This document shows, piece after piece, positions 46,466 to 59,740 of a stretch of 64,000 nucleotides of DNA. The DNA comes from Manis javanica (Eukaryota; Chordata; Mammalia; Pholidota; Manidae): the NCBI RefSeq assembly GCF_040802235.1, contig NC_133170.1:6463001-6527000 (forward strand), given 5' to 3'. The first letter of the stretch is position 1. Every line of letters starts with the position of its first letter. The translations under genes were made by a program, and so were the position numbers. Under the pieces are notes generated by a model, which did not search any database, was not told where the DNA came from, and was given only the letters and a program-made list of their open reading frames with translations.

Positions 46466-48689
46466 CAAACATTTGGGAAATGAATAAAAGACAAGGTTTG
46501 GCAGAACCCCATCTGTGAACAATCTGAAGGGAAATAATCTGATTTACTCCAGGTAGAAAATAATGTTTTTATCCTGACCTGAGCAGGTATCTGCTCAACT
46601 TCTGGTTGTGAGGGACAGATGCAACTACCAGCCAAGGACAGGCAAGCAGCTCTGCCAGGGACCAGCATAATGAGCAAAGCTCGGCTGTGAATAAGTCTTG
46701 AACTTGAAAAGCTGACAACAGCCTGTGCAGCCTCACTGGTGTGATCGTTGCTTACTCAGCCAATTAGCACCCTGTGTCTTTGCTGATCTTGAGGACATTT
46801 AGAACACGATCAGTTCTTGAATACTTTGTTCAATACCTTTAGGCGCTTTTTCCATCTGAAAATAGACACAGTCATAGGATTCTGTGCTTTTTTTCAAACT
46901 CTAGCAGATGTATTCTGGTGCATATTCAAACTGTATTATATTGCATTCATATGTCTTATATAATGGGACTGCTCTAGAAGCATAGATACTGTTCAGGATA
47001 GAGTTGCAAGTGCCAGGAAAATGCTGTTATTTCAGCACATGTCCCATGTTTTCATGTTTGGTAGTTGGCATAATTTTACTCAATTGGTTGATCTTAAAGG
47101 ATTTTTTGAGATTCCATTGGTGCACGTAGCGTGTGGTCAATAAACGTTCATTTACTGACTGCTGCAAGAATTTTTAGTAGTAACTAAATTATTTATAAGA
47201 GAAAACTGCAATGTTGATGGTCATGTCCAACATTATTATCAAGAGAACATAAGAGAACAGGTTAATACCTACACTTTGAACTTGCTGCAACTCATTTAGC
47301 TCTTATTTCAACAAAAGAATAGATAAGATCCCATTTCCCTGCTCTGATTTCACTTTCGAAGTTCTAATGAAGTATACTGAGCCAGAAAACATTCGTTAAA
47401 TATAAGGTATGTATCTTAAAAATACATAGAAATTATGTAGCGATGTGACAGTAAATTCAAATGTGGACTTTGGAAAATTCAATATCCAAAAAGAATGTTT
47501 TTCTAAAGAGTATTTCTCAAAAATCTTGTTTTTCCTATCAATTATTAGTGTGAATATCAAATTATATTACAGATAATAGTAGGATGTAATCACCCAGGCC
47601 AAAGAAAAGCCATTTTCCAGATAAAGCACACAGTAAAGAATAACTTTGACTGGTTTGGTGTATATAGTTGAAACCACATTATCATAATTATACCCGAATC
47701 CAACTCAGCTTTATTTTTGCATCTGCAGGGAAGATGCCACATTAAGGAACTCTTCACAGGAGATAATTAAACAGGCTTTTAATAGGTTGGATTTTATTTT
47801 CATCATTGTTTGATATTTATTAAGTATGCATACTTACCTGGTTTTGTACTTTGATGAGGACCCTTCCATATTATATAAATATATTTAGTAACATGGCCTT
47901 TATGTTCTAATAAACTAACCCAGAATTAAGGCAACTATCCATGAGAATAAAGGCTCACTTTTAAATATACATTCCTTTTTGCCAATTCTACTGATAGCCA
48001 ATCTTGAAAGTCTGACTTCATACAAATCTAAGAAAATGGTAATAATGCTCAGCAGCAATCTAATGCAAAGCTTAGCAATGTGACTTTATTTTTCTTAGCT
48101 TTGTGTCAGGAAGAAAGTTTTAGAATAAAATTTACAAGATGCCCTTAATTTTACCAAAAATTTGGATCAAAGGGTCATTCAAGGAAGAGACAGTTGAAAT
48201 TAATGACTAGAATAGCTTAATCTCTGACTATATATATTGAAAAACATTGAGTTATCTTCAGACTTTATTTATAGTCAATTATAAGTTCATCAGAACTGAC
48301 AGTTTTCAGTAAGTCTGTTGAATAAAATAATTTGACTCAAATTTATATTGGAGAAACATAAATGGGTATATCTGAAAATTTGAGGAAGGCATGACACCTA
48401 TTTGTAAAATAAATATTGGGATTTTAAACCAACATCGCCATGATGTAAAATATGTGCATATTTCACAATGGTCACTCCAGATTATTATACTATTTTTAAA
48501 AGATTATTTTTGAAAATGCTATTGCCTAGTGTGCACTGCTGCTTCATAATTTTAGATGGATAATTTCTGAAAATCTGAACATATATGTAATTTAATAATT
48601 TGAAAACTGAGGCAGTCATATGAATGGGATCATTTTTATCTTATTTCTTCTTTTTAATAAGGCCCCACCTGGCCACCTATTCAATATTG
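46466..48689. other. AT-rich stretch, one possible L2 end
   Basis: No gene. A possible L2 or MIR terminus lies at 47085-47165 ('gtgtggtcaataaacgttca'). Confidence 0.45.
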
Positions 48690-48960
48690 TAATCTATTTC
48701 ACTTTGTCCTCACCGGGCACACCCGTTTCCTTGTTCTTTTTCCATAACAGTTTCACCATCTAATGTGCTTTGCTATTTACATACTTAGATATTTACTGTT
48801 TATATGTTTCTGTCATCAATGCTACATATATAATACAGAACTTCAAAGAGGCATGAGCCTCCTCGTTTTATTCTCTGATATGCCTTAAAGCCCTAGGGCA
48901 ATGTCTGGCACAAATAGGTTCTCAGGATATATCTGGGAATTAACGCATGTGCCAGTGAAT
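48690..48960 (+). repeat. L2 LINE 3' terminus
   Basis: Sense L2 series: 'tttgctatttacatacttag', 'cctcctcgttttattctctg', 'ccctagggcaatgtctggca', 'caaataggttctcaggatat'. Confidence 0.7.
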
Positions 48961-49014
48961 GATGAATTTCATCCATATAGGACTCCAGTTGTCTAGGCAC
49001 TCACTGTGTTATTG

Positions 49015-49205
49015 GAAATGATATTAGCTACCAAAGGCTAAACACTGAAAGATGTGAGCTATTTCATTTAATCTTCACAATAACCTCGTCAAGTAGGCAT
49101 TTTTATCTTCAATTTCAAAAATGAGGCAATTGAGGCTTGGGGAGGCTAACAGCTTTTCAAAGCACAGAGCCAGTAACTACAGTAGGCCTCAAATGTGAAC
49201 ATAAT
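49015..49205 (-). repeat. MIR SINE, antisense
   Basis: Antisense MIR blocks: 'tttcatttaatcttcacaat', 'aacctcgtcaagtaggcatt', 'aatgaggcaattgaggcttg', 'gcacagagccagtaactaca'. Confidence 0.85.
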
Positions 49206-52200
49206 TCCATTTTTAAAAATACTTCTGACAGTCCGCTTTAGAACAATTGCTTTAGAATTCATGATAACTTTTATTTTTTATTTAATTGTGAAAATTTGAG
49301 AGCCCCTATTTTATTTTTTTGTATTAGAATAGATGAACTGTTGTTATTTCCATGGCCGAATCTCTCCCTTCCTTAGGTACAGGGTACTTTACTGCAACAC
49401 TGGAGTTCAGGTTTTCAGCGTCAGTGGAGTTCACTGCGACAAATCATTTCTTTGCCCTTTGGTTTATTTGGAAGAAAAGTTTATATGAATTACTTATTAA
49501 TCTTGGGTTAATAAATGCTTTTAAATGAGATAAATCTTCCTGTGATATTTGACTGACATTACTAACATTTATAACTTCAAAGGAAGTCATGAAGTTATCA
49601 GTAGGGTTCTTAAATTCTTTTTATTTCAACATACACCAATTAAAATGTCTACTGCTGACATTTTGAAGACTTTTTTAAATGATTTTTATAATCTCTGTAC
49701 AACTTAAATCAAATGTCAGAGTTTAGAAATTTTGAGTTGAAATGTATGGCTGCACTGGGATATGGGAATATTGCTAGATTCAACTCTGAAAGATTCCAAT
49801 TATTTGAAGTAATAGATTTACATTTTTTTGTCCCAGAACATAGGCACGTTATTTTTCCTCCCAAGCACAGAAACTGGGCAATGCATTCTGTTAATAGTAA
49901 AGCCCAGATTGTGGATGGTTACGTTCAATGTTGAGGTCCTGAATCATTATTTCAGCATATTCTGGGGTAAGCCTGGCTTCCTGAGCCAGCCTTCTGCAGT
50001 CACAGAGGGCCCTGTGCTTAGGACTCTTTGTTTAGTTACTGTCTTCAAATTCTCAATTTTTGAACAAGGAGACCTGCATTTTCATTTTGCACTGGGTTTC
50101 ACAAATTATGTAGGCAGGTGAAACTTTACTATTTAATAGGATGTCACTATAGTTACCATTTATTTATATTTATATTGCTTTCTACATTTAAATGATAAAT
50201 TACATTGACTTTTGATGTGGGCAGTATTTTTTTCCAGCAAGATTTATCTTTTTCGATGATTACATCCATGGTGGGTTAACCCAATCAGTTATAATGAGGG
50301 TTACTTTAGAGGCTTCAGTTCATCAGAACCTCACAGAAGTCCATAATCTGCCTGGTCCTCCCTCTCTCCCACTTGCCAAAATCAAATCAAGCCAAAGCAG
50401 ATGACTCCCAAAGCAACTAATTTGCTGCAACACATATTTGAAGAAGGAGCTAGTAAATTAACCTTCCTGGAAATTTTGGGACTCTGCTGTTCCTACATAG
50501 GAAAGAGAACAAAGAATTATGTCCCAGAATAAAGCCTACAAACTTCATTCTTCTTTCATTAAAATGATGTTTCTTTTTTTTTTTGAACAGGCATTTTCTT
50601 CATGTGAGTATATTCCTAATGTAAATAAGCTAAATTTATCTTCCTGCCAAAATACCCTTTTAGAAAAGATTAGAAGTAGGAGAGATGATAAATGGAAAAG
50701 GGTAAAGTTGATACATGTCACTAAATAGGAATACGTAGAAATGTCAAACCAAAGCAAGTAGTTTTGAGTTCAAATAAGAGTTCACCTTGAATAAATACAT
50801 AATAAATCATATAGAAATTCATATACTTTTTTTATAAGTACAGATCAAAATGACATACAGAAAGATTGCTGAAACCGATAAAAAGGTAACATTGATTAAA
50901 TGAACAAAAGATAACCAGTTTATTTACTGGGAAGAGTTAGACATTACACCATCATCAGTTGGTAACATAAACCAAGACGTAAGAATCAATGTATCAGCTT
51001 TCAGTTACTTTCTTAGCATTGGAGCGCCTCTTCCAACCACTGGGTGCATGATCGAATTACTCGAAGACAAGCACATATCATATGGATCTCTCCCATGAGA
51101 CGGTCAGTTAGGATTGTCGACATAAAAAATTTTAAATGACAAGCAATAATAAATTCATATGATTATACTGAATTTAAAACAAATGCTATATATGTGTCTT
51201 TGAGAACAAGTTTCCTTTGAAATTTGGATTTTTTAAAAATCATCAGCAACAAAAGGGTATCTTAGGTCAATTTTTCCAGTCACGTTTTCATATGATGTTG
51301 TTATTAGGTGGAAACACTTCACATCATTTAACCCCAAAAGGCGTAACAACAAAATTGCAATTAACTGTAGGAATAGAATCATTACAACAATAATCACACA
51401 GTGTAAAAAATCAGGATTGGCCACACATTACACAAATGTTAATAATGGAAAGAAATACAATATCAGAATCATGTATGGTTCATCACATATGCATACTCAT
51501 GCAAATAAAAACACTGAGATTATAAAAAGTCATAAAAGATTTCCAAGGAACTGTTTAATTGACTAACCACTTAGTCAATTAAAAGTCAAACCACTGAGCT
51601 TAAAAATTTTGTGGCAAATTATTAAAATAATTTATTTCCTGTAAGATTAGATGCATATTCATTTCTATAAGCCCAAAACACAAACAATTCATTCTCTATC
51701 TCCATTATCAAATAATGATTATCAACAAAATAACATTTCTCACACAGTTCTCTGATCTTTGTTTTTAAAAAAATGACTTTTGAAAAAGAAAAAATAACAG
51801 TCACACTAAAAGTATAGTATCGAATTTACTTCTCAGTGTTTTCATTAGAGAATTGTAACGATCAGAGAATAATTTGAAAAGAAAAAAAAGTAAAATAAAC
51901 TGTGTTCTCCATCAGTGTTCTACAGCACTTAAACTCCAATCACAGAAATAAATCTGGCTCAGCAGTCCATCCAGGCTTTAGTTTAAATAGGGCAAATTTT
52001 AAATAACGCCAGAGGAAGGGGATAAAAATACACTGATGAGAGTCATGCATTCAATATGGAAAGGAGACCAGATATAGGCAACAATCTCCTTACATTCCTA
52101 ACGGAGAGGGGACCACAAGAGAAATCAGACTTCCGCGGTGTTCATATTATGAATATGGGAAAGCTTACATGATGTGAAATACCTCATGCAAACATTTTAC

Positions 52201-53454
52201 ACAGCATACGTTTATGTACTCACGCCCTTACAGTAAAGGCAGTTAATCACTTCTCTTCTTCTTAAGTAGAATATTATTTCTAGAAAATCCTCGATTGGAG
52301 AACCTATCTTAATACTAAATATCTTCTTCGGTTATACTTTAAGGACAAAAGAGATGTCTAGACAAAATCTTTCAGATGTTAATAGCATACCTGGAGCAGG
52401 CCACAGATGCAGTACATCAGGGAGCATTGCAGTAACTTGACATTTAAATAAGGATTAGTTTAATTACAGACACAACTCATTTGGGGGCATTATTACAGAC
52501 AATGGAAAAGGTCACCTGGGAGCTAGATTGGTCTTGTATGTCCATAGAAATTGATTTTCAGGTACAATTCCTTATTGATGTCAGCACCGACCATGCTATT
52601 TTTCACAATTCCAGTTCAACAGCTTTTTGAAGAATTATGTTTCCTTTATTCAAAAACACATTCTTGTACGTTTTTTGCAATCTTAAATACAGGATTATTT
52701 TAAATCACTTCGGCTTATAAACAAACGAAAATCCTGGAGGGCAAAATTTTTAAATTGTGAACTTTTCCTAAAGTTCCTTTCGAAGCTGGGTCTGCTGTGT
52801 ATCTACAACATCAATGGATTTGCAGCGTTTTGGGGGTGAATCAGCAGTTCCTTACTGCAAATCCATGTTTTCCCTAATGTATTTTTCTTAGAGACAGATT
52901 ATGTCTTTTGGCTGATTGATTATAACAACTACATTAAATTTGTTTGCCATTCTTATCCCAGAGGAGTATTGCATTTCTTCCTTTTTGTATTTTACAATTT
53001 GTACTTGAGAACTGTTGGGATTTCATCTAAAACAGGATATCAGGAAATGTTTGCGTTCACAGTTGGTTTGCTTGGCCAGCATTTCATGCTTGTGTGAAAT
53101 GGAAGGTCCATCTGTACAGGAATATTTTCCAAAGTGTGAAAAAAGTAAATACGGTAGGTTGAAGATTGTTTTAAGAAAAGATAAAGTTTGAGAGGCATTT
53201 GCCTCCCCTAAGGGATTGCATACCTTCTATACCTGAAGTATTCCTGAGGATGTTTGTTTTTTTAGACTCTAACAATTGAGGATTTTTATAGTAAAATTAC
53301 TACATTCTGGATATCTTTAAAGATATTATGAAATATAGCTGGAAGGAAAAATAATATCAATGTTCCTGTTTTCTTTTGTATCAAATGCCTTGGAAAAATT
53401 AAGATTGCTATCCTATTTTCAAGGGATAAAATATCTTATGAATAACAAGTATAA
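49206..53454. other. Long AT-rich stretch with no recognisable repeats
   Basis: No gene and almost no named repeat in over 4 kb. It contains the small hairpin at 51554-51583. A hydrophobic minus-strand frame at 51233-51424 starts at a GTG and is not called. Confidence 0.45.
51554..51583. repeat. Perfect 13-bp inverted repeat, 4-nt loop
   Basis: Bases 51554-51566 (tttaattgactaa) are exactly complementary to 51571-51583, with loop CCAC. The arms contain TGACTAA/TTAGTCA, close to AP-1-type sites. The structure is certain; a function is unknown. Confidence 0.95.
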
Positions 53455-53950
53455 CTTTATTTTTAAATTTAAAAGAAGCATAAGATTATGGAATCCCAGA
53501 ATTGTAAAACATTATCATAAGATGTCTTACCACTTAATCATCCTAAATTGACAACCAATAACATGTAATTTTTAGAAAACAAATCTTCCTTACGATTATT
53601 TCAGTGATTAATTGCTTACTCTTAAAAATCTCTCTCCTGCAGTACATATAAGTCCCTCACACTGAAGACTTTGTTTTTCTCATTCTAGTCTCAGGAATGA
53701 CATCTATAGCTGGTACCTACAGTATTGTTAAGTCTTTGTTCTTTGAAGATCACTATTGTATCTCTTCTTCCTTAGGCTAAATAAATGTGTCATCTTTCTA
53801 AATAGCTCTTCTTAAAAATTATTTAATAACTCTTCTCTCAAAGTTCTCCAAATTCCTCTTACTGAAACAGAATTGGATACATGAATGGAATCTAGTGAAA
53901 CATGAGTTGACTGGAGAGCTTCATCCACGGGGCCTGTATGCCCCCAAGCA
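53455..53950 (+). repeat. Possible ancient CR1/L3-like LINE remnants
   Basis: Two short stretches ('taagattatggaatcccaga' and 'acagaattggatacatgaat') look like very old CR1/L3-class sequence. Similarity is faint, and the segment between them is unassigned. Confidence 0.25.
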
Positions 53951-54639
53951 CTCCAGCCAAAGGCAAATCTAGTGTTCCTTTTTAATTTAAATTTTTCACT
54001 AAGAAAAATCGTCAGTGGGGAAGCATTTCTGCATACTGACTATTCTTTTCATGATGGTAATTGTGCTTACTTTTAAAAAACTACCTGGTTATTTTCCTAG
54101 CCACTCTTGCTAGTTAGTGACCCTTATCTTTGCCCACTGTTTTTACAGTAATTAGCCAATATTTTAATTGTATTTCTGCAGTTTGGTTTTTATTCACCAA
54201 GTCTGTCTTCAATTAGTCTTACTGAGGTTTGTTCTTTTTAATTTTCACTGATTCTTCTATTTTTCAATTTCCTTTTGAATCCTGATATTTCTCAACACAT
54301 GATTTCTATCAATCCTACATATATTTCTTCATTTTAAATGCCTATAAATAAATACAGATATGGCTCAGTTTAAACGATACTAAATGATGCCACAGTGTAA
54401 ACACACGGAATTCTCTGTTACCGCTTAGGGACTATTATCCAATTTTGTGCTGAAAATTAGAAATTTATTTCCAAGTTTCTCTATCTTCTTGGCAAAGTTT
54501 TGCTAAAATCAATATTTTTATAGAATATTTCAACACAAGCATTTTCCACTCTATTGATATGAAGAACTGAAATAAAACTAGGATATAAGAGACAACGATA
54601 AACTTTGTAGTGGGAGAAAATAAGTGTTTCATCTACAAC
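53951..54639. other. AT-rich stretch, nothing named
   Basis: I see no gene or repeat. Confidence 0.5.
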
Positions 54640-55400
54640 TCGCCTTTCCGCCGGGTCATAACTAAAGAGAAAGGGGCGTGACCTCAACACCGCGCCTTCC
54701 GTGGCCGCCCTGCTCGGGAGCTGCGCACAGAGGCCACTTGGCTGCTGAATTCCTGGCCACCAACTGAGCTAATGAGGCGTATAGATGTTCTGAGGTACTT
54801 GAAAATAAAGGCATTATTTTCCCTCAGGCACAAACAGTTAACTTAGCAGCTATGCCATTTCTCGGGTCCAAACACATCACACTTGGAAACAAAAACAGAA
54901 AGAAAAGAAAAAGAAAAGCAGGCACGGGGATGGAAGTGGGGTGGCTTCCTTTAACTGAATTCCAAGGAAACCCACAGTCTCACTAACACTGGCACCAGGC
55001 GGATACAACATTAATAAAATGAAGAAAATGTTTAGGTCAGCAAGGCAATGCAGGCAGGAAAGGGCAGAAGGCTAAACTGCCATGAACAGGACTTTAGGAA
55101 GATCTCCCTTGTCCCTAGTTCTGTACTTTCACCTGAATCCCTATTTTGGTGAAGAGTTCCAACCACTCCAAGTTGCATAATAAATGACGCGGTGGAAAAC
55201 AGCCCTCAGATAAGGAGCTCAAACCACTTGGCAGCTCTGGGGACGGGGCCACCCCTCGGCCACAGGCCTGCCTCTGCGCGAAGCTGCGTCCCTGGGCCTG
55301 AGGACTCACCCACTGGCCCGCATCGCACACGGGGCTCCCCGAGATCACGCAGAAAGCTGAGCGACCCCTACCAGACCTCCACCGGAGCACCCTGCATTGG
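54640..55400. promoter_or_regulatory. Minor CpG clusters, possible promoter or enhancer
   Basis: Two CpG-rich patches, about 54640-54735 and 55230-55385, stand out in an AT-rich background. The second holds a good minus-strand donor (CAGTGG|GTGAGT, exon side at 55310) within a 119-codon minus-strand open frame (55115-55474). A first exon of a minus-strand transcript reading toward the main CpG island is conceivable. No coding motif is recognised and no acceptor partner was found. Confidence 0.3.
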
Positions 55401-57310
55401 TAACTACCTCTTGTGTTGACAGTCTGCATTGCTTTTGCATCCAAGTTACAGATATTGTTACGTGAAAAGGTCAAACCGTGATGGTTTGAAGCAAGTTAAG
55501 GATACCTGACTAGACAAGGAACTGGGGTTAGGGGCTATTGTGTGGACAGCACTTGAGAGACAGTGAGGAGCCCGAGAGAGTGAGGCCTTTCAGCTCGATT
55601 AGCTGTTTTCCTGGTGTGCCAGATTACGTGCAAAAGAAACTGTGCCAAGAAAATCCACTGCCTGAAATCGTCCTAAGAGTCACCTGGCAGCATCTGGAAA
55701 TCAACAAGGGACATGCATGATCTCAACAGAATATCACGATTGTAGGCACCTGAGTCAAATATCGACAATGAGCTAAGGTTCATTATCTGTTTTCTTTTTG
55801 GCAAAGAAGATCCATTATGAAAAAACTAACAACAAAACATACGATTTCAATCAAAATTTGAACACTGGATAAATTAACTGAAGGCCAACTTACACATATC
55901 TATGTACAGATTTTCCCATGTGGTAGCTTTTAACAGGAAAGACTCGTGAGGGGGACTGCGAATGTGGGAGGAGTTAGAAAGGAAAAAAAATACTAGTCAT
56001 TAAGTAAACATTCCATTTTTTCCCCTTCATATTATTTAGCCTTTTTTAACATCTCTCTGTCTCACACAACGTGTGCACACACACACATACAGGAACAGCA
56101 CCAGCACATTTACTTGTCTGCAATTTTAAAATATGAAAGATGCCGTCAAAAGTTGAATGAGTCAATGAATAATAACATAGGATTTCTTAGGTTTACTTAG
56201 TAATATCCAGTGAAGAATTCTAGTTTAAAAAACAAACAAACCCAGCAGTTAATGAGCTACGGATTAGAAAATAAGTGCATAAACAATATCAGTGTAGCAG
56301 CAAAATAGTTATCATTAGCATTCCAACGTACCTCATGTATCATTTTGTGCAAGAAAAATGACCACAGTCGGGCCAATTCCAGATTTAACTGAGCAAATGA
56401 TGCTTATTTAAAAGTAAGTGAAGTTAAGTTCCCCTCTCACAGACATGGTTTTTATAGACGCAAATCATATGGCAAATAAAGGTCAAAATAAACACCAATG
56501 ACAAGAGATACTGGACTCAACTTGTAGAGCTGAATATGACGTATGAGGAAGCATGACCTTACATTGTATGAATTTTACATTGTCTCGGGTCTCTCTCATG
56601 CTACGGAGGTAAAACCAGCCATCTGAGATACACGTTTTCCTGTTTCATTTTTGTTCTGTTTGCTTTTATGTAACTGAACTGTCACCCTTTGATTGCGGAA
56701 GTTTATCTGTGACTTTGAGAAACCATAAAACGTGTAGTCACACCAGAGTCTGTGCTTTGTGTCATCCTTCTGAACTTTCTCTCATCTTCCAGAATGATGG
56801 CCATGAATCCACTCATACATCTCACAACCGAGAAGAACACACGCGCTGGATCTTGGGCAGGATCCTGTGTGTGGCTACAAAACATTCACCCCGGATACTC
56901 GTCCTCGGGAGATGGAGTCTAGGGGTGAGGAGGCTTGGAGAGACAGTGGAGAGGGGCGCACTGCGAGCTGGAATGTGGCTGCCCATCAGGGAGAGCTAGG
57001 TCGGGACTGAAAACGAGAAACAAGCATGTGAGCAAGGACCGCATTTCCAAGGGGCCAGGCACACTTGTAAGGGTAGATAGACACACTATTTGCACAGAAA
57101 TTCTAAAGCATGCCATTTTTGCACAGAAAATGGGTTACGTCTAAAGTGTGCCAAGACAATGGTGGCTTTTCAGAACAAGGCACAAAACAGAAAAATGAAC
57201 TGTGTGAGGGTAACGTATGCGAACCCTTCCCCCAGGATTGCTTGTTTCAATCTGGGCACAACAGTCTTGTTCCCCTTGGTCTCTGGGCTTGGTTCTAATA
57301 TAAAATCATG
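55401..57310. other. Unique stretch, nothing named
   Basis: I see no gene or named repeat. Open frames of 60-96 codons around 56.7-57.3 kb have no splice support. Confidence 0.45.
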
Positions 57311-57430
57311 ATTAAGAACGAGTTTCTCTTTAGGGAACTAGACATGTTATTCAACGTTAAGGTTACAGCAATAGCAGAGGGTGGTCACATTATAAAAGAG
57401 GGTTCAGTTTTTCAAGACCCCATGTAGTTC
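57311..57430 (+). repeat. Direct repeat copy A (unnamed)
   Basis: About 120 bases aligned by eye to 58491-58610 at roughly 85-90% identity. Shared blocks are 'agaacgagtttct', 'atgttattcaac', 'tcacattataaaagaggg' and 'tttttcaagaccccatgta'. The flanks outside do not match. I cannot name the family. Confidence 0.9.
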
Positions 57431-57454
57431 AAGATTTTAGATGAGTTCTTTTCA

Positions 57455-57570
57455 AACTTTAATGTGTACACCAATCACCAGAGACCTTGGGCAAACCCCA
57501 TCTGATTAGATAGGAATTGAAAAGGAAACCTGAGAATTTGCATTTCTAAAAAGTGCCTGTGCTGGACCAG
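57455..57570 (+). mobile_element. MER5A-type hAT fossil
   Basis: MER5A-like series: 'aatgtgtacaccaatcacca', 'gagaatttgcatttctaaaa', 'agtgcctgtgctggacc'. Non-coding. Confidence 0.65.
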
Positions 57571-58490
57571 GGCTTTTAGCAGAGTCCACACAGTTCTTTC
57601 AGATCCAGACTTAGTAGGCTAATTTTTTACCTGTAGAAGTTGATTTGTTCTAAGGTTCCAGTACTTTTTAGCTTGTAGCTTAAATAACGCAGAAGAGTTT
57701 TAAAACGTCCTATTCTTAAGTACATAATCCAGGCATCCAAATGACCACTTTCAAGAGCCTCCAGTTTAAATTAACACAGAAATGCAGAAGCTCGTCAATG
57801 TCTTGGTGAATAATCTTGAAGAGTAAGGGAGTAAAATCAATGAGTTTCCTAAGGTAAAACTACGAAAACACATTTTGGTTCAATCCTTTTAAGATGCTAC
57901 TAAAGGGAAAATCACCTCCGGATTTTTTTAACTGAAAAATCTGGCATTTTTTGAAACTCTGTTTTTCCCCTTATATCATGAAACTCAGTACCATAGAATG
58001 AATTCATTTCTACCAGGAGTGATATTTGAGAAAAGTAATCAAGGCTTCTCATTATTTATTATTAATAGTAGTTTTAAAAAGCTGATACTATCATTGACGT
58101 CATTACAAACTCGCATTAAACAAATAATTTTTATCTTTGGTGCTGAAATTACCCTTCATGTCTATCTCTTCAATTTTAATGCAAAATCATTACTGTATAA
58201 AATACTGACAGGCTCGAGGCCACCCTTACTTCCAAACTCTCTGAACCGCTATACATTTTGTTTAAAAAGGACATACCTCCTGTCCTAGGACAAGCGGTGA
58301 TAAAAAATGATTTTTCCTATCTATTTTTAAAACGTGGCAGGTAAACATGGGAGAGCTGGAGTTTCAACACAAGGACTAAGGAGATATCGCGAGGCAAAAT
58401 TCTTTGTCCACCTCTGGACAGATGGCCCAGGAAACACAGCAGTAGACAGACTTCCCACAGACCAGAGATTCTTTCTGTTAAATCTGCATG
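57571..58490. other. Unique stretch between the two direct repeats
   Basis: I see no gene or named repeat. Confidence 0.5.
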
Positions 58491-58610
58491 ACTTAGAACG
58501 AGTTTCTTTTTAGGGAATTAAATATGTTATTCAACATTAAGTTATAGCAAGCAGCATGAGGGCAGTCACATTATAAAAGAGGGATAAGTTTTTCAAGACC
58601 CCATGTAATT
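58491..58610 (+). repeat. Direct repeat copy B (unnamed)
   Basis: Second copy of the repeat at 57311-57430, in the same orientation, about 1180 bases downstream. It differs by scattered substitutions and one or two single-base gaps. It could be a tandem segmental duplication or two insertions of an unrecognised interspersed repeat. Confidence 0.9.
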
Positions 58611-59544
58611 CATACTCTTTCTGATAAAGAAGACATGCATTTCTGCTTGACCAGCTGAAGTGTGTAGTAACAGCTTAAATACGAGTTACAACTCACTTGG
58701 CCCAACACTACGACATTATGTCATTCATGATGATTTAGACTTTTTTTTTCATTATTTCAGATTTCTTACATAAAACCAGAGGTGGTATTTTAGATTATAG
58801 CATTACTATTTTAAATTTGCATAAAATGCAATCACACTGTGTGTAGTATGTGACAGAAACATTCTTGGCATACAGATTAAGAATTTATTTCTTAGACGTA
58901 AATATCTGGTTAAGTTCTAATTATTTAAGGTATAGGATGCATTCAGTTCTAGTTACTAGATATCTCCAGGAGCCCTCTTGTCATTCAACCTTTATTATTT
59001 AAGACCTTCCTTTTGTGGGTAGATCATGCTGTAAACAGTGGGCTTAGGAAACTATTACTAAGATATTAAAATGACTGTGACTTTAGAAAGTTTTTCTCCG
59101 CCCACCCCCAGTAAGCAGCTACTTGATAGACGGGGAGATGAGCTAAATACCAAACATATTCATGTATTTAAATATTACATGCAAGGCTGTTCCCTGAGCA
59201 GTCCTGTCATAGTATGATATTGATTATCTATGAACAATTTTAATAATTCAGTTCTACAATGGAATCAGACTGTAAAAAGCACATATAGAAAAGTTCTACA
59301 TTTTCAAATATGAAGAAAAGCTCTTTTATTCAAAACCATACACCTAAAAAGTGATTTGATATATGCATAAACTGAAGGAAGTATAAAACACCTTTTCAAG
59401 TGAGAACAGAGATGGAGAGAGAACACTGATCTGAAATTGCTCCACATTCTTAACACGTGTGATTTCTCCTGTCTCTCATTAAACAATGCTCCTTTTCAAT
59501 TCAGGGATAAAGGGTCAACGGGGTGACTTAAACACTCTCTTGGC
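58611..59544. other. AT-rich stretch, nothing named
   Basis: I see no gene or named repeat. Confidence 0.5.
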
Positions 59545-59740
59545 AAACGGTGGCGGTCAGGAGAGTGGGTGCCCGAGGCAAGGGGCTCAGTTGCTTTCAG
59601 GAGAGGTAACCAGAGACAAGTCATTTTACCTCCCCAAACCTCGGTTTCCTCATTTAAAAAAATGAGTGTAACAATTGTTTACTTTACAGGGACTGTGATG
59701 ATTAATAAGTGTAAAGAGTTGAACACTTGTCTTGTACATG
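59545..59740 (+). repeat. MIR SINE
   Basis: MIR blocks: 'gagacaagtcattttacctc', 'cccaaacctcggtttcctca', 'aaaaatgagtgtaacaattg', 'gactgtgatgattaataagt'. Confidence 0.85.

Noticed and set aside
51233-51424. 63-codon minus-strand frame with a strong hydrophobic segment, like a small membrane protein
   Set aside because: It begins at GTG, not ATG, and T-rich DNA readily yields Leu/Ile/Phe-rich frames. No known small membrane protein matches.
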